From contig CAWEAD010000012.1 in NCBI GenBank assembly GCA_963807225.1, positions 205,590-269,589 of the forward strand: 64,000 bases of DNA, in the 5' to 3' direction. Positions within the stretch are counted from its first letter, which is position 1. Each line of letters opens with the position of its first letter. This DNA comes from JAGVGT01 sp963807225 (GTDB lineage: Bacteria; Desulfobacterota; Desulfobulbia; Desulfobulbales; JAGXFP01). Made by a program: the position numbers and the translations under genes. This document shows, piece by piece, positions 45,786 to 54,183 of this stretch. Under the pieces are notes generated by a model. That model was given only the letters and a program-made list of their open reading frames with translations, did not search any database and was not told where the DNA came from.

Positions 45786-46672
45786 GCGACAGCGCCGCCA
45801 GCCTGCGCCGCAAGATCGACAGTGCCGGCGAACTTGAATCCGTGGTGCGGACGATGAAGGCCATGGCCGCCTCGGGCATCGGCCAATACGAGAACGCCGT
45901 GCGTGCCCTGGATGATTATTATCGGACGGTACAACTGGGACTGGCCGCCTGTTTCCGGCAGGGTCGATCTCCAGGCGCCCCTGGGCGAGCGGTGGTGAAA
46001 GAACCGGGAGCAATCGGCGCGGTGGTGTTTGGCTCCGATCAAGGCTTGGTCGGCCAATTCAATGAGGTGCTGGTGGAGTTCGTCGTCAAGAAGCTGGAAA
46101 ATCTACCCGGGGAAAAGACGGTCTGGGCGGTCGGTGAGCGCATTCAGTCGCGCCTCGCGGACACCGGCCTGCAGTCGGACCAAGTCTTTGTCCTGCCGAA
46201 TTCCAGCGACGCCATAACGCCCCTGGTCGGGCAGATTCTGATCGAGATGGAAGCCCATCGTGAAAAGGGCGGGAGTGGCCGGGTTTACCTTTTTCATAAC
46301 CGTCCGGCTTCCGGAGCGATTTATAGCCCCGTCTACCAACGGTTGCTGCCGCTGGACGATGAGTGGCGGCGCGAGCTGGCCCAAACCACCTGGCCGACCG
46401 GGAATTTGCCGGAGGTCTTGAACGGTGGAGAGGGCACGCTCTCGGCCTTCATTCGCGAATATCTTTTTGTTTCACTGTTCAAGGCTTGCGCCGAATCACT
46501 GGCCAGCGAAAACGCCAGTCGACTGGCGGCCATGCAACGGGCTGAAAAAAATATCACCGACTTGCTGGAGGATCTGAACCGGACCTTTAACCGCCTGCGA
46601 CAAAACAGTATCGACGAGGAACTGTTCGACGTGGTCTCAGGCTTCGAGGCTTTAAGCGGAGAGAGAAAATGA
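45782..46672 (+). CDS. atpG: N-ATPase gamma subunit
   Basis: The 296 residues start with GTG. The N-terminal LRRKIDSAGELESVVRTMKAMAA and C-terminal AAMQRAEKNITDLLEDLNRTFNRLRQ form the central coiled-coil shaft; FGSDQGLVGQFNE is the family signature of the globular part. It is the last ATPase gene and overlaps rpiB by four bases. Confidence 0.94.
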   Translation: MSDSAASLRRKIDSAGELESVVRTMKAMAASGIGQYENAVRALDDYYRTVQLGLAACFRQGRSPGAPGRAVVKEPGAIGAVVFGSDQGLVGQFNEVLVEFVVKKLENLPGEKTVWAVGERIQSRLADTGLQSDQVFVLPNSSDAITPLVGQILIEMEAHREKGGSGRVYLFHNRPASGAIYSPVYQRLLPLDDEWRRELAQTTWPTGNLPEVLNGGEGTLSAFIREYLFVSLFKACAESLASENASRLAAMQRAEKNITDLLEDLNRTFNRLRQNSIDEELFDVVSGFEALSGERK

Positions 46673-47118
46673 TGAAAATCGGCATAGCCGCCGATCATGG
46701 CGGCATTGAGTTGAAAGAGCAACTGATCGATTATCTGAGGAATGCCGGTTACGAAGTTACCGACTTCGGAGCCCTGCAGTTCGAAGGTGGCGATGACTAT
46801 CCGGATCTGGTGGTTCCCCTGGCCCGGGCGGTGGTGAGGGGTGAAGTCAGTCGGGGCTTGGCCATCTGCGGCAGTGGGGTCGGGGCGAGCATCGCGGCCA
46901 ACAAGGTGGCCGGAGTCCGGGCGGCGCTGATCACCGATCCTTTCTCCGCGCACCAGGGGGTAGAAGACGACGATATGAATATCATGTGTTTGGGAGGGCG
47001 GGTCACCGGTTCGGCTCTGGCCTGGGAGCTGGTTCAGGGTTTTTTGAACGCCCGGTTCAAGGGGGATCGGCGATTCAAGCGTCGTCTCTCCAAAATCGAG
47101 GCTCTGGAAAACGGGTAG
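46669..47118 (+). CDS. rpiB: Ribose-5-phosphate isomerase B
   Basis: The 149 residues match RpiB: IGIAADHGGIELKEQL, DYPDLVVPLARAV, the catalytic Cys in AICGSGVGASIAANKVAGVRAA, and NIMCLGGRVTG. It interconverts ribose-5-P and ribulose-5-P, linking gnd to phosphoketolase. Its ATG overlaps the atpG stop, so the isomerase is tied to the ATPase transcript. Confidence 0.96.
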   Translation: MMKIGIAADHGGIELKEQLIDYLRNAGYEVTDFGALQFEGGDDYPDLVVPLARAVVRGEVSRGLAICGSGVGASIAANKVAGVRAALITDPFSAHQGVEDDDMNIMCLGGRVTGSALAWELVQGFLNARFKGDRRFKRRLSKIEALENG

Positions 47119-47138
47119 ATGTTCCTGGGGAAAGAAAC

Positions 47139-47801
47139 ATGACCAATCGTACTCTCTGTGTCACTGAACGGATTTACCAGTATCTGCTGCAGGTTACCAT
47201 CCGGGAGCCGGATATCCTGCGGCGTCTTCGGGAGGAAACGGCAGCCGACGAGATGGCTCGGATGCAGATTGCCCCTGAACAGGGCCAGTTCATGACCCTG
47301 CTCCTGCATCTGATGGGGGCGAAGCGGTGCCTGGAAATCGGGGTTTATACCGGCTACAGTTCACTGGTTACGGCTCTGGCTCTCCCCGCCGATGGCCGCC
47401 TGGTTGCCTGTGATCTCAGTGCAAAGTGGACGGCGGTGGCCCGGCGTTATTGGCGGGAGGGCGGAGTGGCCGACAAGATCGACCTGCGCCTGGGACCGGC
47501 CAGCGCGACCCTGGATCTGCTGTTGGCGGCAGGCGCGGCCGCCAGTTTTGATTTTGCCTTCATCGACGCCGACAAGCGTCAGTATGATCATTACTACGAG
47601 CAGTGCCTCCTCCTGGTGCGAAGCGGTGGCCTGATCGCCGTCGACAACGTGCTTTGGGGCGGTGCGGTGGCCGATTCGACCAGTGATGATGAAGATACCA
47701 GGGCGATCCGGGCCTTGAACCGCAAACTCCGCGACGATCGTCGAATCGACTTTTCCCTGCTGCCCATCGCCGATGGTCTGGCCCTGGCGCGTAAATTATA
47801 A
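47139..47801 (+). CDS. SAM-dependent O-methyltransferase (caffeoyl-CoA OMT family)
   Basis: About 220 residues from ATG 47139; the longer frame starts inside rpiB. SAM motif I is LEIGVYTGYSSLVTALALP, then RLVACDL, the metal-binding DFAFIDADKRQYDHYYEQ and VDNVLWGG. Cation-dependent methylation of a catechol-type hydroxyl is the family reaction; bacterial substrates are mostly unknown. It is 20 bp after rpiB, and is the probable operon end. Confidence 0.92.
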   Translation: MTNRTLCVTERIYQYLLQVTIREPDILRRLREETAADEMARMQIAPEQGQFMTLLLHLMGAKRCLEIGVYTGYSSLVTALALPADGRLVACDLSAKWTAVARRYWREGGVADKIDLRLGPASATLDLLLAAGAAASFDFAFIDADKRQYDHYYEQCLLLVRSGGLIAVDNVLWGGAVADSTSDDEDTRAIRALNRKLRDDRRIDFSLLPIADGLALARKL

Positions 47802-47853
47802 GCGCCATTTTCCCGAACCTTCGAGCTTTCTGCCCGGATTTGCTTAATTTGTC

Positions 47854-47881
47854 TTGCCAAAAGCTGGAAAGGCCTTATAAT
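47854..47881 (+). promoter_or_regulatory. Sigma-70-type promoter for the DEAD-box helicase leader
   Basis: TTGCCA (47854-47859), 16 bp, then a perfect TATAAT (47876-47881). Transcription from about 47888 would give a leader of roughly 340 nt. Confidence 0.65.
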
Positions 47882-47887
47882 AACAGC

Positions 47888-48231
47888 ACTTTTTGGTTAA
47901 AAGTATCAGAGCTTTCCGTGCGTCATTCTCCCTTCCGCGTCGAGATCCCCTCTCCGCAGGATGTCGTAAATAACAGCTGATCACTTCAGGAAGGTGCCAA
48001 GAAACTGTTGCCGTTGTCCGATATTATCGGTGCGACGGCCTTAGGCACTGTTCGGACCTGTTCCACCCGTCACCGGGTGAATCCCTCTGAATAGCACATC
48101 ATTTGGTCTGGTTTAATTTCGGCCCCGTTTACCGTGGCAGCCAATAAGGCGGCGGCAGCGTTGGGTTGAACTACCGGACCGGTCAATTGTCCTGAAGCCC
48201 GAGGGCCAGGACACCACTACGAGGTAGTTTA
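47888..48231 (+). promoter_or_regulatory. Long 5' leader of the DEAD-box helicase
   Basis: No frame of note is present. Several stem-forming stretches are visible (ACCCGTCACCGGGT at 48066-48079; GTCCTGaagCCCGAGGGccaGGAC near 48188-48212) and the RBS GAGG lies in CACTACGAGGTAGTTT, itself a small hairpin. Cold-shock helicases often carry such long leaders; no named RNA family is recognised. Confidence 0.4.
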
Positions 48232-49764
48232 ATGGGTTTCAAAAGTTTCAATTTTGATCAGAAGATCAACACCAACATTACCGCTTGCGGCTACACGACC
48301 CCGACCCCCATCCAGCTTCAGGCCATCCCCGAAGTTATGAATGGCCGTGATCTTATGGGCCTGGCCCAAACCGGGACCGGCAAGACCGCCGCTTTTGTTC
48401 TGCCGATGCTGCAGCGGTTGCTTACCGGCGGGCGGCGCAATGTCCGGGCCCTGATTGTCGCTCCGACCAGGGAACTGGCCGAGCAGATCCATGAAAATAT
48501 TATTGAACTCGGCCGTAATACCGGCCTGAAGAGCGTATCGGTTTATGGTGGAGTGGGTAAGGGCGGTCAGCTGCAGATGTTCCGGAAGGGAGTCGAGATC
48601 ATCGTCGCCTGCCCGGGTCGATTGCTTGACCATCTGGACAGCGGCGATCTCGATCTCTCCGGGGTTGAGGTTCTGGTCCTGGACGAGGCCGATATGATGT
48701 TCGACATGGGTTTTCTGCCGGCCATCAAGCGAATCCTCAAGAAACTGCCGGTCAAACGGCAGAATCTGCTTTTCTCCGCCACCATGCCCGGCCCGATCAA
48801 GGTCCTGGCCGACCAGCTCCTGAATGATCCGCTCACCGTCAAGATCGGCGATGAAGGACCGGCCGATACCGTCACCCACATCCTTTACCGGATTGATCAG
48901 AAGAGCAAGGGGACGCTGCTGCGCCACTTGATGAGTGAGATTGCCATGGATTCGGCCCTGGTTTTTACCCGGACCAAGTATGGCGCCCGCAATCTGGCGG
49001 CTTCCTTGCATAAGGCCGGCCACAATGCCGTGGCCCTGCAGGGCAACATGTCCCAGAATAAGCGCCGGGAGGCTATGGAGGGATTCAAGAAGGGCCAGTT
49101 TAAGGTCCTGGTGGCAACCGACATCGCCGCCCGCGGCATTGACGTTTCCGGAATTTCCCACGTGATCAACTACGACGTGCCGGACACGGTGGAGGCCTAT
49201 ACCCATCGTACCGGCCGTACCGGTCGCGCCCTGCGCAGCGGTGAAGCCATCACCTTTGCCGGACGGGAGGATTACCTCTTCGTCAAACAGGTCGAGGCCC
49301 GTCTGGAAGGGAGATTGGAACGCCGTGAGGCCGTGGGCCTGCCGGTTGGTGAGCCGATCTCCGATGAGCCCGAAATTTCGAGGGGACCGGCCAACCAGAA
49401 CCGGAGAGGTAACGGTTCCGGACGGCAGAGTCGGCCGGCGGCCAGGCCGGCTCGCGCTCCCAGAACTAATAGTGGTAATGGGGAACAGCGCGGTAATTAT
49501 GCCGCTCGTGCCCCACGGGTTGCCACGCCCGGCCAGGTTCAGGATACAAGTGTACATATGGGCCAGGATGGCGGCCCGATCTGGCGGGCTGAGCCCGGAG
49601 CCAAAGGCGTTCCCGGCAGAGCTTCCGCTTCGGCCGGACGAGGTGCGAGAGATGGTGCTCGACCGGCCCAGGCCAACCGTGGTGGGCGGGGGCGCCGTTC
49701 CGCTCCCATGGGCTTGGACTTCACACAGCAGACCAGAAGGGGTGGAAGTAGAAATTCCGCCTGA
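48232..49764 (+). CDS. DEAD-box RNA helicase
   Basis: The 510 residues carry the Q motif (GYTTPTPIQLQAI), motif I AQTGTGKT, Ia PTRELAEQI, motif II DEAD, III SAT, V ATDIAARGID and VI HRTGRTGR. The C-terminal 130 residues are Arg/Gly/Pro-rich and low in complexity (RPAARPARAPRTN), probably RNA-binding. RhlE- or CsdA-like; it would unwind structured RNA in ribosome assembly or cold adaptation. Terminated by the hairpin at 49784-49824. Confidence 0.96.
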   Translation: MGFKSFNFDQKINTNITACGYTTPTPIQLQAIPEVMNGRDLMGLAQTGTGKTAAFVLPMLQRLLTGGRRNVRALIVAPTRELAEQIHENIIELGRNTGLKSVSVYGGVGKGGQLQMFRKGVEIIVACPGRLLDHLDSGDLDLSGVEVLVLDEADMMFDMGFLPAIKRILKKLPVKRQNLLFSATMPGPIKVLADQLLNDPLTVKIGDEGPADTVTHILYRIDQKSKGTLLRHLMSEIAMDSALVFTRTKYGARNLAASLHKAGHNAVALQGNMSQNKRREAMEGFKKGQFKVLVATDIAARGIDVSGISHVINYDVPDTVEAYTHRTGRTGRALRSGEAITFAGREDYLFVKQVEARLEGRLERREAVGLPVGEPISDEPEISRGPANQNRRGNGSGRQSRPAARPARAPRTNSGNGEQRGNYAARAPRVATPGQVQDTSVHMGQDGGPIWRAEPGAKGVPGRASASAGRGARDGARPAQANRGGRGRRSAPMGLDFTQQTRRGGSRNSA

Positions 49765-49783
49765 GCAACTGGTAGTCTGAATC

Positions 49784-49824
49784 AAAAAAAGCGGCCCCGG
49801 AAACCCGGCGGCCGCTTTTTTTTT
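49784..49824 (+). terminator. Intrinsic terminator after the DEAD-box helicase
   Basis: AAAAAAAGCGGCC and GGCCGCTTTTTTTTT flank a short loop with inner CCGG / CCGG pairs. The A and T runs make it bidirectional. Confidence 0.9.
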
Positions 49825-49997
49825 GGTCAAATTTCTGGGAGGGTTTTTCTCCCACCTCCAGGCATCAGCGCCATAATCGGTTGCAAGACGTGCTTGATCT
49901 TTTTGAGTCGGCGAAGCTCTACTTGCCAGCTTGAGCCGTATCGGCAGCCACCGGGTTTTAACCGGTCAAGTACTCACTCCAAAGCGACCCGTGATCA

Positions 49998-50645
49998 TTA
50001 TTCTTTCGGGGCAATCTTGATCTCTACCCTGCGGTTCATCTGGCGGCCGGCTTCGGTTTCGTTGGTGGCCACCGGCATGGATTCACCGTAGCCGACGACT
50101 TCCATACGGTTGTAATTGACCCCCCGTTGGGCCAAGAGATTACGGACATTAGCGGCCCGCCGTTGGGAGAGCTCCTGATTGTAACTTTCGGTTCCGGTGG
50201 AGTCGGTGTACCCTTCGATCCGGATCAGGGTATCCGGATATTGCACCATCACGTCGGCGATCCGGTCCAGCTCCTTGTACATTCCGGGTTTGACTGTGGT
50301 AGAATCGGTGTCGAAGGTCAGATCTCCCTTGAGAGTGATGGCCAGGAGGTTGCCTTCCCGCCGCATCGCCGCGGCATCGGAAGCGGCCAGTGCATTACGC
50401 ATGTCGCGCTCCTGATTGTCCATCATCCGGCCGACGCCGGCCCCGGCGGCTCCGCCCAGGGCGGCGCCGATCGCTGCGCCCCAGAGAGTGCCCTCGGTAT
50501 CACGACCGATGGCCTGGCCCAACAGGGCTCCGGCCACGGCACCACCGGCGGCACCATAGGCGCCGCCTTTCTGAGTCTTGGTTTCCATGGCACAGCCGCC
50601 GGTTAGCAGCAGAGCCAGCAAAAATAGAGCAATAAGTTTTTTCAT
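49998..50645 (-). CDS. OmpA-family lipoprotein (Pal-like)
   Basis: About 215 residues from the ATG at 50645. A signal peptide with lipobox LLLTGGC is followed by a glycine-rich helical-hairpin domain (GGAYGAAGGAVAGALLG, WGAAIGAALGGAAGAGVG) and a C-terminal OmpA peptidoglycan-binding domain (IRIEGYTDSTGTESYNQELS, RRAANVRNLL, GRQMNRRVEI). It would be an outer-membrane-anchored lipoprotein linked to peptidoglycan, similar to YiaD. It is convergent with the helicase. Confidence 0.93.
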   Translation of the reverse strand: MKKLIALFLLALLLTGGCAMETKTQKGGAYGAAGGAVAGALLGQAIGRDTEGTLWGAAIGAALGGAAGAGVGRMMDNQERDMRNALAASDAAAMRREGNLLAITLKGDLTFDTDSTTVKPGMYKELDRIADVMVQYPDTLIRIEGYTDSTGTESYNQELSQRRAANVRNLLAQRGVNYNRMEVVGYGESMPVATNETEAGRQMNRRVEIKIAPKE

Positions 50646-50784
50646 GGCATGCACCCTGGTTTTATTTGCATAATGGTAATTAATGTATTCCCGTTCCGAA
50701 AAAAATATTGCGTCAGCCTCACTCAAATAACGGTATCGCTTATTCAATTTATAAGCACGGAAGATTTGGATTCAAAATTTTAAC

Positions 50785-52956
50785 TTAAATACGAGAGGAG
50801 TTGAAATGAGAAAATATGTTTGTAGTGTCTGCGGCTACGTCTATGACCCAGCCCTGGGAGATCCCGACGGCGGCATCTCTCCCGGCACGGCCTTCGAGGA
50901 TCTGCCCGATGACTGGGTCTGCCCGGTTTGCGGGGCCGAGAAGAAGGAATTCGCCCCCGAATCCTGAGCTGGTTCGGATCTCAGAATCTGTTAATCCATC
51001 ATCACCATGATTCAGGGCCGCACCGAGATTTTCCAGGTTGTACGGCTTGCTGATAACCCCGCTGAATCCGAATTCGGCGAAGTTGCTCATGATGGGATCG
51101 GTGGCATAACCGCTGGCGACAATGGCCTTGACGCCGGGGTCGAGTTCCCGGAGTTTTTCCAGGGTTTCGCGACCACCCATACCGCCCGGTATGGTTAAAT
51201 CCAGCATGACCAGATCAAAAGGACGCCGCGCTTCAAGGGCCTCTTGGAAGAGGGCCACGGCGCCGGCCCCGTCCTTGGCGGTTGCAGTCTCGTAGCCGAG
51301 AAAATCAAGCATTTCCACGGCAACCTGGAGGATGGCGGTCTGGTCGTCCATCACCAGTATCCGGAAACCGGATTTTCGGGAAATCGGGCTCGGCCGGTTT
51401 AAGGTGAGAGGATGTTGCTCAGTGGCGGGCAGGTATATTCTGAAAATCGATCCCTTTCCGGTTTTAGACTCCACAGCCAGGAAGCCATTGTGGTTCCTGA
51501 TGATCGAGTAGGCCACCGCCAGGCCCAAACCGTTGCCTTCCGGTTTGGTGGTGAAATACGGGTCGAAGATCCGGGGCAGATCAGGTTCATGAATACCAGG
51601 CCCCTGGTCACTGATACTGATCCGTACGTAAGCACCCGGAGGTAAAGGCGGCAATTCTTCTTTGACGATCTGAAGATTGTCGGCGCCGATGGTCACCTTG
51701 CCGCCCAGTGGCATCGCTTGCTCGGCGTTCTTGATCAGGTTCTGGATGACCTGGCTCAACTGGCCTTCATCGATTAGAACCGGATGGAGATTGTCGTCCA
51801 GATTCAGTTTGAGGCTCACTTTGGAACCGCTCAATACGAAGGAAGCGGAATCTTTGATCAATTCGGAAATGAAAGCGGCGCGACGAACCGGTGCGCCGCC
51901 CTTGGCAAAAGTCAGCAACTGCTGAGTTAAACCTTGGGCCTGGACCGAGGCCTTTTCGGCGTGCAGTAATTTCTCCTGGAGCGGTTGATTTCCTTGATCG
52001 GCAAAAATTCGAGCCAGTGATAAATTGCCGGTGATTACGGTAAGCAGGTTGTTGAAATCGTGGGCGATACCGCCGGCCAGGATGCCGATCGATTCCAATT
52101 TCTGAACTTTTTGCAGTTCTTGTTCCATTAACCGGCGTTTGGTGATTTCGATGAACATCACTGCTATCATGCCCGGTGCGGTTTGAAAAACACTTACCTC
52201 GTAAAACCCTTCCAGCCGATGATCTCGATATTCAACTTGTTCCGTATGCCAAGATCGATCGGCAGTGGCGGCGAGGTAAAACTTATCCAATATCCCGGTG
52301 CCCCCCAGGGAGGGGAAGGCCTCTTCGGCCGTTTTGCCGATTAACCCTGAGCAGTCGATGCCGAGGATTGCCGAAGCGGCCGGGTTGGTCCCTCGCAATA
52401 GCAAGTGGTTGTCGCCGGTAAGTTCGTAGATGAAAATTCCCATGGGGCAGGACTCGACCACGCTCTTGAATTTTTCTTCGCTGCGGCGCAAGGCCTCTTC
52501 CGTTTGCCGGAGGGCGGTGACATCGGTGCAGACTCCCCCAATGGCGTAGATCTCGCCCTCAGGGTTGGTCAGGGGGAATTTTGCGGTGATGAAGGTATGA
52601 ATTCCGTCGGCCAAGGGTATGGTTTCGATAAATTCCACCAGTTTATTTTTGCTCTTGACCTCCAGATCCTGGCTTCGAAAGAGTTGAGCCACCGGTTCCG
52701 GAAAGATATCGAAATCCTCCTTGCCCCGGATCTCCATGTCGTTGACCTGGGCCAGGCGTTCATATTCGCTATTGACCAGCAGATATCTGTAATCCCGGTC
52801 TTTCAGGTAAATCGGCAGATTGGTGTTGTCGATGATCGCTTTCAGGTGTCTGGCTTCAACCTCCAATCCGGCCGTGCGCTCTTCCGCGGCCTTCAGTCGT
52901 TTTTCCAGATCCTGGATCGTCCGCTGCCATTCTTCACGGTTTATATCCTTCGTCAT
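50785..52956 (-). CDS. PAS-histidine kinase-receiver hybrid
   Basis: The 723 residues start with a coiled coil (about 5-45) and two PAS domains (about 45-160 and 165-280; DRDYRYLLVN, GVCTDVTALRQTEEAL). The HisKA box GGIAHDFNNLLTVITGN, HATPase motifs (NLIKNAEQA, SDQGPGI, GNGLGLAV) and a receiver domain (MDDQ, LVMLDLTIP, SKPYNL) follow. There is no transmembrane helix, so it is a cytosolic sensor. The last 60 codons run antisense through the rubredoxin gene; the receiver domain itself ends near 50980. RBS GAGAGGG. Confidence 0.94.
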   Translation of the reverse strand: MTKDINREEWQRTIQDLEKRLKAAEERTAGLEVEARHLKAIIDNTNLPIYLKDRDYRYLLVNSEYERLAQVNDMEIRGKEDFDIFPEPVAQLFRSQDLEVKSKNKLVEFIETIPLADGIHTFITAKFPLTNPEGEIYAIGGVCTDVTALRQTEEALRRSEEKFKSVVESCPMGIFIYELTGDNHLLLRGTNPAASAILGIDCSGLIGKTAEEAFPSLGGTGILDKFYLAATADRSWHTEQVEYRDHRLEGFYEVSVFQTAPGMIAVMFIEITKRRLMEQELQKVQKLESIGILAGGIAHDFNNLLTVITGNLSLARIFADQGNQPLQEKLLHAEKASVQAQGLTQQLLTFAKGGAPVRRAAFISELIKDSASFVLSGSKVSLKLNLDDNLHPVLIDEGQLSQVIQNLIKNAEQAMPLGGKVTIGADNLQIVKEELPPLPPGAYVRISISDQGPGIHEPDLPRIFDPYFTTKPEGNGLGLAVAYSIIRNHNGFLAVESKTGKGSIFRIYLPATEQHPLTLNRPSPISRKSGFRILVMDDQTAILQVAVEMLDFLGYETATAKDGAGAVALFQEALEARRPFDLVMLDLTIPGGMGGRETLEKLRELDPGVKAIVASGYATDPIMSNFAEFGFSGVISKPYNLENLGAALNHGDDGLTDSEIRTSSGFGGEFLLLGPANRADPVIGQILEGRAGRDAAVGISQGWVIDVAADTTNIFSHFNSSRI
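50806..50967 (+). CDS. Rubredoxin
   Basis: The 53 residues read MRKYVCSVCGYVYDP near the start and VCPVCGAEKKEF near the end: the two CxxCG knuckles that bind one Fe. Length and the PDDWVCPVCG signature are typical. RBS GAGGAG six bases upstream. It is a small redox carrier to peroxide- or superoxide-reducing enzymes in anaerobes. It lies antisense to the 3' end of the sensor-kinase frame, so one of the two 3' ends must be overlapping. Confidence 0.96.
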   Translation: MRKYVCSVCGYVYDPALGDPDGGISPGTAFEDLPDDWVCPVCGAEKKEFAPES

Positions 52957-53325
52957 GTCCCTCTCGTAGATAGGTTGGAAATTAGGCTAAACGTGAGCTC
53001 CGGTTTAAAATTTTCCTGGTTCGGAAATGCCGGTTCCAGAATGAATAATTAACGCATCCGTCACAATATCGAAACTAATTATCAATTACCCAGAATGTTT
53101 CCGCAGTTTATATAGGCAGCCAATCGATTGATTTCGGGTTGGCCAAAACAGCGGTCTGACTTTGGAGTCGGTAAGTGGAAAAGATGGGTGGCAGGGTCGG
53201 CTTAAGGGTCTACCGAAGAGTGGTGCGTTTTCGCCAATGGATAGATGGTGGTCCGGAGATTGCCTGTAATCCGGGCGATTGGAGTGGTTCTTGCCGCGGC
53301 AAGGGTTTCGTTTGCAACGTCGGCT
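52957..53325. other. Gene-free stretch, nothing recognised
   Basis: No supported gene, hairpin with a T-run, or repeat was seen between the kinase start and the KorB stop. Small open frames exist but have no RBS or recognisable protein. Confidence 0.6.
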
Positions 53326-54183
53326 TCAGTAGAAGCCGGCTACTTCCTCCCAGGCCAGGTCCCGATCGAAACGCTGCTCAACCAGTGGTGTCTTCTTGAT
53401 GGTCGGGATCTTGCTCTCACAGGTGGGGTGCTCTTTCCGGTAGAAGATGCCGGTGGGGATCTTGTCGCCCCATTCCAATGAGCGTCGGAAGGCCTCGATC
53501 CGGTCGGTGGGATCGTAATCTTCTTCAAGTTGATAGACCCGGTCCTTGTACCAGTGGAAGGTGTTGACCTTGTTGAAGGTGACGCAGTTCTGCAGGATGT
53601 CGATCAGGGCGAAACCTTCAAATTTGATGGCCTCCTGCATAATCTTCTTTAAATGCGGCAGGCCGTGGGCGCCGGCGAAGGCCCGGGCGACGAAACCGCA
53701 GTCCAGGGCGATGGCCAGGGCCAGGGGATTGAGTTGTTCGGAGAGGTCGCCGAAGGGCTGGGTCTTGGTGACGGTGCCGGCCGCGGTGGTCGGCGAGGCC
53801 TGGCCCTTGGTCAGGCCGTAGACCTGGTTGTTGTGGACGAAGAGCTTGATATTGACGTTGCGGCGAATGGCATGCAGAAAATGATTACCGCCTTCGCCGT
53901 AACAGTCGCCGTCACCAGCCACCGCCAGAACCAGCTGGCTGTTGTTGACTAGTTTCAGGCCGGAGGCCACCGGCAGGGTTCGGCCGTGCAGACCGTTGAA
54001 GGTATTGCATTTCAGATAGTGCGGCAGCTTACCGGCTTGCCCGATGCCGGAGACCACGGTGAACTGGTGCGGTTCCAGATTCAATTCGATCAGGGCGTCC
54101 TTCATGATCTTAAGAATGGCGAAATTGCCGCAGCCCGGACACCAGGCCGGTTTCTGGCCTTTATAATCATCCAAGGTGGTCAT
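53326..54183 (-). CDS. korB: 2-oxoacid:ferredoxin oxidoreductase, beta subunit
   Basis: The 285 residues carry a WCPGCGNFAILK N-terminus, the TPP-binding GDGDCYGEGGNHFLHAIRRN, and NNQVYGLTKGQASPT, all standard for KorB/PorB subunits. It binds thiamine diphosphate and an Fe-S cluster (CxxC plus later Cys). The alpha-gamma gene overlaps its start by 17 bases. Substrate (2-oxoglutarate or pyruvate) cannot be set from sequence, but 2-oxoglutarate-type is favoured by the two-subunit layout. Confidence 0.93.
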   Translation of the reverse strand: MTTLDDYKGQKPAWCPGCGNFAILKIMKDALIELNLEPHQFTVVSGIGQAGKLPHYLKCNTFNGLHGRTLPVASGLKLVNNSQLVLAVAGDGDCYGEGGNHFLHAIRRNVNIKLFVHNNQVYGLTKGQASPTTAAGTVTKTQPFGDLSEQLNPLALAIALDCGFVARAFAGAHGLPHLKKIMQEAIKFEGFALIDILQNCVTFNKVNTFHWYKDRVYQLEEDYDPTDRIEAFRRSLEWGDKIPTGIFYRKEHPTCESKIPTIKKTPLVEQRFDRDLAWEEVAGFY

